Both the position numbers and the translations under genes were made by a program. From contig WIXG01000350.1 in NCBI GenBank assembly GCA_009869945.1, positions 1 to 64,000 on the forward strand: a DNA stretch of 64,000 nt, given 5' to 3'. Below the pieces are notes generated by a model. It worked only from the letters and a program-made list of their open reading frames with translations. It did no database searches and was not told the DNA's origin. This DNA comes from Mesaphorura yosii. Its lineage: Eukaryota > Arthropoda > Collembola > Poduromorpha > Tullbergiidae. Shown piece after piece: positions 44,701 through 55,852 of this stretch. Within the stretch, counting starts at the first letter, position 1. The number at the start of each line of letters is the position of its first letter.

Positions 44701-47700
44701 ATTGCCTGCAGGAGCAGAATGTCCCTTTATTAACTGATTTCCTGTCTCGGGATGGAACTAGCTTTGTTCCCGTTTCAGAAGCACTTTCTATAGTCTATGG
44801 TGGAGCTGTGTCCAGTGATAGTTGGCAGGTTTTAACCGAAATTATATCAACTCTTAAGAACGAATCTTCAACGTAACGTACAGATCTTGTGTTTAGGCAA
44901 TGGCGACCATCGGAATGTGTGAGCGATGCACGACAGTTTTGGCTGAACTGTACAGATTTCACAAAGAATTTTCGGGGCTTAGGCCTGGCGGTGGTGGCTT
45001 CGAAGTCACAGCCACGAATGGTTACGCTCCTGCACGGAATGGAGAAATTCCCACCGATGAATACCTAAGCAGCATAGTGCAATCGCACCTGCTGCCTGAA
45101 TCCAATGACTACCACTACAGTCACCGATTGAGTGTGCCCGAAGCTGACGCGTGCCATATCGATTTAGATACTCTACAGGCAAGCGACCCTGAGAAGCTCC
45201 AACTGAAGATGGCCTCATGCGTCAGCCTGCTTCGGCTTGAAGAAATGGGTAAAAGCGAATTCAGTCGAATCCTAACATTTTAGCCTGTCGAAATTAATTA
45301 GCGAATCCTCTGACGGGCAGGATTTCTTCTCGACCCTTGCGTATGCTTCAAATGTGGTCAACAATTCGACAAAGACACTCGACTGGACTGGCACCTCATA
45401 AGGAAGCACAATTTTGGTCAACGATTGGCGGATTGTGAGTGTCAAGTGAAGACGTGCCGGAGATACTTTCCGACTCCACTCGCCCTGAAGCGGCACATGA
45501 ACGATGTCCACTGCAGCGAAGAGAAAAGGAAGTGTCGACATTGCGGGTTCAAGGTGAAACGAAGACAGATGTTATATCGGCATATTAAAAGGAAGCACAG
45601 ATCAAACACCAGCACCAGTGTCAAGCGTGACCAAGACGGGAACGCCGGGAGTGCCCCAACGGCGGCAACTACCCCAAGATCAAATTCCAATGATAATGAG
45701 ACCAATGTGAATGTGAAAGTCGACTTTGTTTTCGATATCGATGCAGTGCTCGAAGAAATTGATTCCAATTCCAATGACATGATCCACGTAGCCATGCTGG
45801 CGAAGACCCGCCATGAAGACGACACGAACATGACGAAGACCAGTACGGTTATGAATTCTGACTCTGGAGCCCAAGTCGAAGTCGAAATTGGAGGCTCCAC
45901 GTTCAAAGAGGACTCACTCCTGCCGCCTTCCAGATAATAATTGTGTGGTGGTGATTGTGAATTAAATTCTGTTATTCTGTAGCTAAAATTATACAATACG
46001 CAGGATGAAATGCACGATAGACGAATTAAATAATAGCGTTAACTGCTCCCTGCAGTGAATTTAACTGGTATTATTTTTTCTTATTGGCAATAAAATAGCA
46101 ATCGGCAATCAGCCATCAAAACTAGAGCGGTTTGGCAGGCCGCGCCGCATTTTCCGCCATTTGATTCCTTATTCCAGTTTAATGGACTCATAAATCAAAT
46201 CTTTTGCTTTCACCAGCGCATGGCATAAAGAAAGCCGAGCTTTCTCCACGTAACGCAGCGTAGCGTAGCAATATTTCATAAATTGCCAATACATTTAACA
46301 TTCGCGACCTGAAATGCACGTTTACGTTCGCGTTATTTCTTTTGTGCTCGTGTGTTTTGTGCCTTTTGCGTGGAATTTGCAACTCGTTCACAAATGCCAA
46401 TGATAAATACCTCAATTAATCATCTCATCTCCTCACTGCTGCTCGTAATGTTTGCGTCTTCGTCTTCGCCGATGCCGAGCCCGAATAAATACCACAAACG
46501 CAAACGCCGCTGGAGAAGATGCGATGGGCAATGAGTTTCTTGTTCTCATCTCATCTTGGCCTCGGCTTTGGCTTTGAGTTTGCCTTTCATTTTCATTTTG
46601 GTTTTGGTTTTCCCGTGGGAAATGATCTCATCTAATTTTTATATTTATTCGCATTCGTTACCCGCTTTCGTTTTCTTCTTCATTTCAGGCTCAGCTCAAA
46701 GACGTCGCGTTCGCAGATGTTGGCCTACGTCAGCTTCTCCGCAATTGACGATCCGGTCGTCGGCGATCCGACCGAAGGAGGACGGCTTAAGCCACATTCA
46801 GGTTCGTTCGTAGCTCAGCAGAGCCCCAAAGGCAGGCTCAGTCTTTCTTATTGCTTAACACGCGTTGGAGTGGCTGGAGAAAGTTATGACAAGAATTCAG
46901 ATTCCCATCTTCTCTTTTTAATGAAAACAAAAACCTGTATTACAACGGCTTGCGAGTTGCGGAAGCAAGAAGAGGAGATGCGGAATACTGATACGGGAAG
47001 ATGATTTAATCTTTGGTTTTAGCTCGGATTTGTTCCGAGCTTAATTTTTAATTACTTTTCGTTTTCGTGTACAGTTTGTGACTGGATCTACGACAACTGC
47101 TGGACCGGTGGCCGTGAGTGCATCCTCGTCTCGCCTGGGTACCCCGGCCTCTCGCCTCCGTACCGCACCTGTCGATACTTTCTCGAGGGCAACAGCACGA
47201 CAAACCGAATCCGTCTGATTTTCCACGCACTGAGCTTTCCCAAACCACAGTAAGTCAAAATCAAGTCAGAAGCCACCTTAGTCTCTAATTTAGGTTGTCA
47301 CGTCTGTTGTCAGTGGATGGTTTCTTGACTTGACCTTTGAACTTGACTCAGGCAATGTGTGACACATCGACTCACAATCTGGCGGAACGTGACTAGCGTC
47401 GGAACCACCACGTCCACCGACCTCGGGCCGCCCTGGAAAGTCCTATGCGAAGACTCCGAATCAGTCGTCGACGTCGAAGATGCAAGCCACGCCGTGCTTG
47501 AATTCAAGTCGGGCGCGACCACAACACCATTCATTCACAATGGGTTCAGGGCGACGGTGGAATTCATCCAGATGCAGCCTCAGCCTGTATTCATCCCTAC
47601 TCCACCGACTACGCCCACGACGACGACAACAACGAGCACACATTCGCCCACACGCCCAATTAAACATTTTCCACAAGCCAACACACAGCCATCAACGGCC

Positions 47701-50149
47701 ACAACGACGGTTCCCTCGAGGCCAAGACCAGGACCAAAATACGACGAGATTGACGCCATGATGCCGATGCCGATAGGCAATCCCCGAATGTCATTCGGAG
47801 CAGTCGGCCCAGGCACCGGCACTGAAAGCATTTACCCAATCACGTGTGGTCACATCTTCGAAGGCGAATCGGCTCGAGGCGGCGTCTTTCGCCTGCTCAT
47901 CCCAAAAGACATATCGGTCCAACTTCCACGAGCCGGTACTGGAAAAAGTGTCCCGAATTTCGGGCCTTACCATCAGCAGTCAAAGAAGCAGGTGCTGCTC
48001 GGCGCTCCATTTCGATGCCAGATTGAATTCCGGGGTCGGGCAGCCGACATCGTGCAATTTGCCGCGTTCACGTACAAGTTCCGAGGCTCAAACTGTTCCA
48101 CGACGATGGAAGTGTACGACATGGCGCCGGAGCGAGGCTCAAATCAGTCGGATCGCCTACTCGGCAAAATTTGTGGTCCAAACGAAGCGTTCTCCGACGG
48201 ACAGCATTACACTTCGTCGTACTCCAGAATGGCCCTCGTCGCCCTCATTTTTCCGCAAGACGAGCCAGCTGGAAACGAATTTATGGAGGGCGCTTTTCGC
48301 TTTCACGACGGTACGCTTTTGATTTGTAATTATGAATTATGAATATTCGTAATTCGTATTCTCCGCTCGCACGCGTACACGACGCATTCTGTGGTTGTGG
48401 TCGGGTGACAGCCTCCGTCCTCTTTTTGTAATTGTAATTCGTAATATGAAGACAATATACATACACTCTGCGTTACGCAAAACGCAATTCGTTACAAGTT
48501 ATAACACATCTTCATTATAAATCTCAGTTAGAATTCAGATCCTAGCTGTTGCTGAAGTCGACTTTGCGGCTGCGGTTAAGCAAAATACAAGCGAAGTCTC
48601 TGCCTCTGCCACTTCGCTTTGTGTTGAGCTCTATTCTGAAACCGAGAAAGTTGCAACCAATCTTTTCACAGTCAAAAGATCATCACAGCAAAAACGAAAG
48701 ACAGGATTTTCTTTCATATTCAAATCCAAATCTGAAGAGATGCGTCATACGTTCTGTCGCTTGTCACGAGATCATCAAACATGTGCCGTTGAAACTAAAT
48801 TAATGCCTATTTTCTGAAGAGTCAGGAATCTAACTCCAACGCCCAAATGATTCTTAATTAATTCGACTCTTGTATCCTGTGCAGAGTCGCTGGAAGGGAC
48901 CGTCAAGCCCATGTCTAGTTGCGAGACGGTGTACTACGGCGTCGCCAGCGTGGCCACCGGGACAGTGACCGGCCCTCCCGACTCGCCGCTCCTCACCCGG
49001 CTCTCGACCTTCCCGCTCGTCTGCGCCCACTCGTTCGTGCCCGGGCCCAACCAGACCGTGACGCTCGCTCTGAATCGTGCTGGTCACGAATCGACGGCAG
49101 TCGTCCTCCCCGGAGCGACAAACTACTGCAAGACAGTCTGCAAGACGTCTGGCTGCGCCTGCGAGCTTCCTGGCGCTGGCACCCGATTCACTCCGATGAG
49201 TGTAGTGGACCATCTACTCCTGCTCTCGGGATCCACGGCCGCGCCGATCGCCTGCCTCTGCGGCTACTTCAAAGACCTGCTTCCGCTGGCGTTCGAGTCC
49301 CACGCCCCGCTCACGCTCGTCTACCACGCGACTGGAGCCGGGCGGGAGTTCAGCTATTCAGCTGGATTCCAGTTCAAGAAGAAGGTCACCTGCTCCAATT
49401 TTACGATTCAGCCACCAAGCTGTAAGCTACACATTTCCATGAATATGAGTGCTGTGTATCGCGCTTGGGACAGAGAATTGATTTGACTTCTTTCTTTCAT
49501 ACTTCAGCATCCAGACGATGGAAGGAAATTCTCGCTCCAGCTCCGCAGTACTACACGAGGCACGGAGGTGATGGAAACTACCTGCATTACTCGTACTATC
49601 AGTGCACATGGCCCGTGTCGATCCCGACGAGATACAAACTCTCGTTGAATTTTATATCTGAGGAAAACGGTGAGTAAAATTTGCATCCCGATCCGAAACA
49701 TGTTCCAAAGCTCATTCGTAATTTTGTTTAAAAACAGAGGACGACTGCCGCACGTGGAACCTGACACTTTGGGCAGGGAACGAAGTGACTCTCGAGCCCG
49801 CTCCGGAAGATATGCTTTACTCCTTCTGCCCGAAACAAGGAAGAAAGGAGTACCAGATGCCCGATTCCCTGGACGGCGCATTTATAAAGTAAGCCAAAGG
49901 GTCAAAGGCCAAAGATCAGTGCTTTACTTTGATTTTCTCTCCAGGCTCACTGGCGTGACCGTTCGCCCTCCACAATTTGAGATACGCTGGAAGTACGTCG
50001 ACGTGATGCTGGGCTCGGGCTTTCTCACCGAACGCAAGCTCAGCAACGACGCAGAGTCGAGTGTAGTGAACCTGAATTTCAATTTGCTAACTAGTCTTCT
50101 CGTGATTATGATTGTCGTGCATAAATTGGTACTTGTGTCGTCCAGTTAG
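38714..50149 (+). CDS. CUB-domain membrane-tethered protein, copy B
   Basis: Eleven coding exons: 38714-38861, 38941-39099, 41412-41601, 44256-44399, 46689-46801, 47075-47249, 47352-48310, 48885-49421, 49508-49669, 49738-49888, 49945-50149. Phases close to 980 aa. In order: signal peptide (ALALFLSLQCIGIVMA), SWTPIYVDTT, the 10-cysteine module (about 50-102), CUB-like 1 from C104, CUB 2 from C253 (CDWIYDNCW ... SPGYPGL), a Thr/Pro linker (about 386-465), CUB-like 3 from C475 (CGHIFEGE ... CQIEFRGRA), a Cys-containing region (CGYFKDLLPLAFESH), a fourth CUB-like region (CTWPVSIPTRYKL ... DDCRTWNLTLW) and a hydrophobic tail (LLTSLLVIMIVVHKLVLV) ending three residues later. The short tail suits a GPI signal or a tail-less span. 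Exons 2-4 match copy A exactly in length (159, 190, 144 nt). A ZAD zinc-finger gene lies in intron 4. AATAAA is at 50401-50406. Confidence 0.87.
39100..41411 (+). other. Intron 2 of CUB copy B
   Basis: A 2312-bp intron at the same position as intron 2 of copy A. It holds a (GGCA)5 microsatellite at 39161-39180. No gene is recognised. Confidence 0.7.
39161..39180. repeat. (GGCA)5 microsatellite
   Basis: Five perfect tandem GGCA units are visible in intron 2 of CUB copy B. Confidence 0.9.
41602..44255 (+). other. Intron 3 of CUB copy B
   Basis: A 2654-bp intron at the same position and phase as intron 3 of copy A. The MITE-like element of copy A is absent. A short antisense open frame (44006-44197) is the only coding-like signal. 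Confidence 0.7.
44006..44197 (-). other. Small antisense open frame of unknown status
   Basis: 63 codons lie antisense inside intron 3 of CUB copy B. The C-terminal half reads like real protein (DEVDQESKRAINDLKK, then YTEDFETFYRRAKMSG, stop). There is no ATG at the start of the frame, so if real it is a terminal exon or a gene remnant. TTCACCAG-like and ATCAAG acceptors occur upstream, but I found no partner exon. No family is recognised. Confidence 0.25.
44517..45937 (+). CDS. ZAD and C2H2 zinc-finger protein nested in a CUB-gene intron
   Basis: Three exons, 44517-44828, 44897-45248 and 45321-45937, close in phase to 426 aa. The pair C60-x2-C63 (ICANCLQEQNV) and the pair C112-x2-C115 (MCERCTTVLAELYRFHKEF) fit the zinc-finger-associated domain (ZAD), an arthropod dimerisation module. 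Three C2H2 fingers follow in exon 3: CFKCGQQF...HLIRKH, CQVKTCRRYF...HMNDVH and CRHCGFKV...HIKRKH. A basic stretch and an acidic Asp/Glu/Asn-rich tail end the protein. ZAD proteins are mostly nuclear, DNA-binding regulators. The gene lies entirely within intron 4 (44400-46688) of CUB copy B on the same strand, so its transcript overlaps the host pre-mRNA. Introns are 68 and 72 bp. AATAAA is at 46089-46094. Confidence 0.78.
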
Positions 50150-51312
50150 TTAATTTAAGACATGCAGCTCGTAGATCAAGATCAGTGTTACCGTTACCTG
50201 TGTACAGTATTCGTATTCCTACAATTTCATTACAGAATTACGATTACGATTACCACTTGACTCAATACACATTGTGCTCAATCATTGGACAGGCACAATT
50301 GACGTACGTGTTTTACTAACTAAATTAAGTCTTTCGTTACGAATTGTGATTAGCGTCTGAGTAGAGTAGACTTTTGTACAGGCAAGCCGACTTGGATTGG
50401 AATAAACTTATTTACGGTTACGAAATATGAATTAAGTTGGATTATCGGTTTCGTGATATAGTTTTCCGTGCTTCTTCTCGACTGAATTTGATGGATTGGA
50501 TTCTTGATGCAATGGAAAGTTGTTCGCTTGTTCGGGACTGGGTCTGGGATGAAAGATGATGGATGACTCAAATCTCAAATTCGTCTGTCGAGATTAATTT
50601 TGGATCAAATCGGACTCGGCACTCAGAATCTGGCCGCAGGCCACAGAATTCTGGCCGACGGCCTGGCCAAGCCAAGATTAAGATCGCATATCGCTTGGAG
50701 TCTGGAAGTGATTTCCGCTTTAAAATGCCCATAAGAATGCGTAAATCTCCAGCCGGCAGTAAAAGTCATATTCCGCATTCATGAGGTTCGTTCAGTTCGT
50801 TTTTATGAGCAAAGTGCCTTCGTAATGGTCCCAGATGCTATTACCATTATGTCGAGTCGTGAGTGTCATCATCGCAAGATTTTGAAGATTTAATGTCATT
50901 ACCATTTGCCATTACGAAAAATCTTGTAACGCAACGTCGCGTCGTTTGGCTTTTTCGAGATTTTTCATCTTGTTGTCTCCGTGCATGAAGGTTTCCTTTC
51001 TCGTTCTCCAATAATTCAATTTCTTTCGACAATTGTCAATTGTCTTCGCAACCGTTGAGATTAGAAAAGAAGTTTGCAGCTTGCAATCTTGGCTGATTGT
51101 CGATTCACGAATTGTTGAAGAAGTGCAAAAAGTGAAGAGAAATCTTCTTCAGTCTATCTTGAGTCGTCGAAGAGAACGGACGTCGATTTTCTAGTTTTCT
51201 TGCTCTGACTTTTTCGTCTGTGTTTACAAAATTAATTGAATTCTCGCTACTGGATTATCTTCGTCGCTTCGCCCATCGACTGAATACCTGCCACTGCAGC
51301 TGAAACACCGCC
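50150..51312. other. Intergenic between CUB copy B and protamine-like gene
   Basis: The left part is the 3' untranslated region of copy B, with AATAAA at 50401-50406. No gene is recognised in the rest, which should carry the promoter of the gene starting at 51313. Confidence 0.5.
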
Positions 51313-53270
51313 ATGGATTTACCGACCGCCACAGCCTCACGCTCATGTGCACATCGCTCGTGTTTGTAAGTTACGTTTCTACTAATGGACTTAGAACCAG
51401 CTTAATCATACTGTCTTATTCACTATTCACTACCCGATTGCTTCAATTTGTAGGCCAACTGGAAGACCCAAGAGAAAACCCGCAAGGAAGCGCCGACATC
51501 GTTCACCTCAATCGAGATCAGCTTCGCCATCTTCATACGAATGTGGACTATCAAAACCCATAGGTCGATCACGTCGCCCAGCAAGTCGCCGTCGCCCAAA
51601 GTCAAGACACCACGTCCAACATCGTTCCGTGTCATCCTCCTGTGGACCGGCCAAGTCTACACGTCGATCGAGCGAGCGTGACCGTTCAAAATCTCCTCGT
51701 CCAGTCGGCCATCGACATAGTCATCCAAAATCAAGACGCCATACCCGCCATTGGACTCAACTTTCGTGCGGACCAGCTAAAGCCACACATCGATCACGCA
51801 GCCACAAACGAGCGAAGAGTCCTCGCCCGGTCAGAGACAGCCGTCGCCGTCCGAAATCCAGACGCCGCGTTGGATGTCGATCAAAGTCTTCGTCTTGTGG
51901 ACCGCCGAAAGCTAAGCGTGCCAAGCGACGTCCATGCAGCCGTCGTCGTCCGAATTCTAAGTCTAAACGAGCTAGCAAACGCAGCTCTTCTTCACGTGGA
52001 AGTCGCTCAAAATCACACAAGATGTCGACCAAGTCAAAGTCACGTCCACGTTTTAGCCGACACAGACCTAAGAGTGCTGCTGGAAAGAAGACTCGGTAAA
52101 AGCTTAGAGTGTTAACCTAAAAAGAAATTAAACCGCAGGCGATAATTTTTATTCTGAACTAGGACGAAAAGAGTCAAGAATACCAAGCGCAGGACGAAGA
52201 AGAGGAAGACGAATTCCAAAGCAAAGCCAAAGCCGTACTGCTCTGAGACTCCACCGATTCCGAAAGCTCTAGACGTAAACGACGACTTCAATGGTTTCAG
52301 CAGCCGGAGCCAAAGCAGTAGCTTCATCCCCCGTAGAAGCCCGAGTCCTCAGCCTGGGCCAACAACAGCGACTGGGCAGATTGGATACCGAGGCACTAGC
52401 AGTGGCAGTGCCCTGTACGGAGGCACCCTTCTGCACTGTGGACCAGTTGTGGATATCAGTGACATCGAAGACGAAGGTCAGTGCGAAAGCGAAGGTGAAG
52501 ATGGAGGAGACAATTCGTGCAGCAGCAGCAGCGATGCGTGCGCCAAGCCGAAGAAACATCGCGCAAGAAAATCTCTTTCACGTACGAAGAAGAGTAAAGA
52601 CAAAGGCTCGTGCTCTCCTCGACGACGGAATCAAAAGCGTCGGATTAGCCGCAAGAAGAAGAAGGCTTCATCACCTTCGAGCTCCCGTTCGTGCACGCCC
52701 TGCAGTCCCAAGTCAAGGTCATTTTTTTCTCTTCCGTACCAGAATTTTGGTGTGCCGTGCCATAAGTAAGTTGATTAACTTTTTGATTATACTTCCAGAA
52801 AATCAACCCATCGCAAGGCAAGCCCAAGTCCCCGAAAATCGACGAAGGCGAAGGGGAAGATCTCAAAGTGTGGGTCGTCGACGTCGACCTCGTCTACTTC
52901 ATCTTCATCTTCTGCTTCTGCGTCCGGTGCTCGAGGTTCAAGTGAACGTCGGCCCCCTGGTCCTTTTATCATATTCCACCTTCGTCGATTGGCTGTAAGT
53001 GTCTATTCATATTTCAGTGACCTAACGCACCATCTGAATAATTAAATTAAGTCTTCCTCCTCCTCTTCACCTTTTGCGTTTTAGGAAATCAAGCAGGAAG
53101 GAAAGAACCTCGCCGTCACCGAAGCTGCCAAGCAGGCGGCCTGCTGCTGGCGCAAAATGCCTGCGAAGGAGAGAAAAGACTTCACCAAACAGTACTGCCA
53201 TCGAGCTGCCACAATTGGGAACAAGCCTGGACGAAAATGCCGCAAGAACAGCAAGGACAAGGACGATTAA
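51313..53270 (+). CDS. Protamine-like sperm nuclear basic protein with MST-HMG-box
   Basis: Five exons, 51313-51365, 51454-52095, 52163-52717, 52799-52994 and 53085-53270, close in phase to 543 aa. The N-terminal 230 residues are Arg/Ser/Lys/His-rich with recurring SCGPAK or SCGPPK units that supply regularly spaced cysteines. A less basic middle (YGGTLLHCGP, then an acidic DISDIEDEGQCESEGED) is followed by a Lys/Arg/Ser region and a Ser/Thr tract. The C-terminus (GPFIIFHLRRLAEIKQEG ... AACCWRKMPAKERKDF) fits the MST-HMG-box of male-specific transcript proteins such as Drosophila protamines and Mst77F: PF at the start, AxxxW in the middle, K/ERKxF at the end. Those proteins compact sperm chromatin, and cysteines can form disulfides. 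A role in sperm nuclei is therefore the best inference; an SR-type splicing protein is less likely because no RRM is present. AATAAA is at 53395-53400. Confidence 0.8.
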
Positions 53271-53780
53271 ACGCCGTGCTTCTTCACCCATCGTCTGACA
53301 AAATTATTCTGTAATTTGATTTGATTACTTGACACATCACATTTGCATTCAAAATTACAATTCAAATTATTACGCAATTACGCATACGCATTTAAATAAA
53401 ATTACGCAAACGTATGTAATGCAATGGATTTTAATTTTTTACATTTTTATTCGCACTTTCACTTCAGTTCTCATTTAAATTAATATCAAATATTTAGCAT
53501 AGAATAGGAATAACAAGAATATATTTGTAGCTGGTACAAAAACTAGTTTTACGTACGTCTCAAGACTACTTTGTAAATGCCTTCGCTTGCAGAGTTGGAT
53601 TCTGAGGAGTTAGCCTTCGGGATTCGGGTTGTTGGAAAGATGTGAATTGCGAAAGTAGAAACTGATTTTTTTTTCACTTTTTCGTACAAAAGTTGGCTAT
53701 TTGCTATACTTGCTTGTAAAAGTATAAAGACTAATTGACACTCGTAATTGTGATTAGATATTAGGCTACCTTTGTCCAAT
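53271..53780. other. Short intergenic region between convergent genes
   Basis: This is the shared 3' flank of the protamine-like gene and HSP60. AATAAA at 53395-53400 serves the plus gene. TTTATT at 53446-53451 (AATAAA on the minus strand) may serve HSP60. The two signals cross over, so the transcripts probably overlap or nearly overlap at their 3' ends. Confidence 0.55.
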
Positions 53781-55852
53781 CTACATCATGCCTCCCATTC
53801 CGCCCATCCCACCCATACCTCCCATACCGCCCATTCCACCCATGCCCATTTCCTTCTCCTCCTTTGGAATCTCGGTGACGACCGCCTCCGCCGTGCTCAG
53901 CAGTGATGCGACGCCCGCCGCGTCGAGCAGCGCCGTGCGAACCACCTTCGTCGGGTCGATGATGCCGGCTTCAATAAGGTTCGTGAAGCGATTGTTGAGT
54001 GCGTCGTAGCCAAAGTTGGGTTCGTTTGAGTCAGAGACCTTTGCCACGATCAGTGAAGCGTCGACTCCAGCGTTCTTGGCGATTGTGAAGCATGGCTGAG
54101 TGAGCGCCTTCTTCACGATCTCGACGCCCAGCTTCTGATCAGCATTTGCTGTCTTCAGAGTCTCCAGGCCCTTCAAGCAACGAATCAGGGCCACACCACC
54201 GCCGGGGACAATGCCTTCCTCAACTGCAGCTCGGGTTGCATTCAGAGCGTCGTTGACACGATCTTTCTTCTCGTTGACCTCGACTTCACTGCCTCCGCCG
54301 ACTTTCAGAACTCCAACGCCTAAAAATAATTGCAAAATTAGATCAAAAAATTCCTGTACATCCTTTCTTCAGTTCATATTGTTGGAATTTTAATTTTACC
54401 TGCAGCCAAACGAGCCAATCTCTCCTGAAGCTTCTCCTTCTCGTATTCCGAGTTTGTCTCCTTAATTTGATCTTTGAGGTTTTCCACACGGCGATCAATG
54501 TCTTCTTTCTTGCCATGCCCCTTCAGGATCAGAGTGTCGTCCTTTGTAATGGCAATTTCTCCAACACGTCCAAAATCAGAGAGTTGAACATCTTCGAGCT
54601 TGACGAGGTCAGCGTCGTCGCCGAAAACGGTGCCACCGGATGCAATCGCCATATCGTGGAGTGTGTTTTTGCGATTGTCTCCAAAGCCTGGAGCCTTCAC
54701 AGCAGCGACTTGGAGGCCAATCTTGATTCTGTTGGAATCCCATAATAAATTACAGTAACAATTTTTAGGAAGGAAGAAAATCGAAGTAGTTAGCAAAGTA
54801 AATTACCGATTTACGACCAAAGTTGACAAAGCTTCTCCATCGACATCTTCAGCAATGATAACCAAAGGCTTTCTCTCCTTATTGGCCAGTTCCAGTGCCG
54901 GGATAATTGACTGAACAGATGAAATCTTCTTCTCAGAGAACAAGACAAGGCAATCTTGGAATTCAACTTTCGCTCCTTTTGTAGTATTGATAAAGTAAGG
55001 TGAAATGTAGCCACGGTCAATCTTCATGCCCTCAATGACTTCAAGTTCGTCGGTCAGAGTTTTTCCATCCTTGACTGTAATCACGCCGTCACGACCAACC
55101 TTAAAAGAATTATTAAATTCGCGAGTCAGCAAAGTTCTCGTTGAAAAAATTCACACAAAATTTTAAATTGAAAATTTACTTTCTTCATTGCATCTGAGAT
55201 CAAGTTTCCAATCGCCGTATCACCGTTTGCCGAGATCGTAGCAACCTGAGCGATTTCAGCTGGACTCTCGACAACTTTGCTCATTTTCTTGAGGTCAGCA
55301 ATCACTTGCTCAACGGCCAACATGACACCACGACGAATTTCGATTGGATTTGCACCCTTGCTAATGCTGTCGAATCCCTCACGAGCGATGGAACGAGCTA
55401 AAACGGTGGCTGTCGTAGTTCCATCACCAGCTTCTTCATTCGTATTGTTCGCAACATCCTGAACAAGTTTTGCACCAATGTTCTGGAATTTGTCTTTCAG
55501 TTCGATAGATTTAGCGACGGTCACTCCATCCTTTGTAATCTTTGGTGAACCCCACGATTGCTCAATGATCACGTTACGACCCTTTATGTTAAAGAAACTC
55601 AGATTAAATCATTTGTTAAGCCAGAAGCCAGCAAATTGTCTCTTGTCAATATGCAAACTGATTTACCTTCGGGCCCATCGTTACAGCCACGGCATCAGCG
55701 AGAATGTCGACTCCAGCCAGCATTTGTTGTCGTACATCAGCTCCGAATCGAACATCCTTTGCATAAGTCCGTCTCGATGCTTGTGAGGCTATTGCTGGAG
55801 TGAAAACTCTTGTCAGCGCGATGTTGCGGGAGACTGCTGGAAGACGATACAT
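53781..55852 (-). CDS. Hsp60: Mitochondrial 60 kDa chaperonin HSP60
   Basis: Five coding exons, 55852-55667, 55581-55180, 55099-54807, 54728-54400 and 54319-53781, close in phase to 582 aa, the usual length for mitochondrial HSP60. A basic presequence ([16 protein letters not shown] ... SRRTYA) precedes the mature start [10 protein letters not shown]. Chaperonin hallmarks are present: [17 protein letters not shown], the ATP-binding [10 protein letters not shown], the apical region [10 protein letters not shown], the family signature [12 protein letters not shown], and the C-terminal Gly-Gly-Met repeat tail ending MM. It forms the mitochondrial matrix folding chamber that works with HSP10, whose gene starts 869 bp away on the other strand. 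Introns are 75-86 bp. The frame is intact throughout. Confidence 0.97.

Noticed and set aside
45442-45996. 184-codon minus-strand frame
   Set aside because: It is a shadow of the finger-encoding exon of the ZAD gene on the plus strand.
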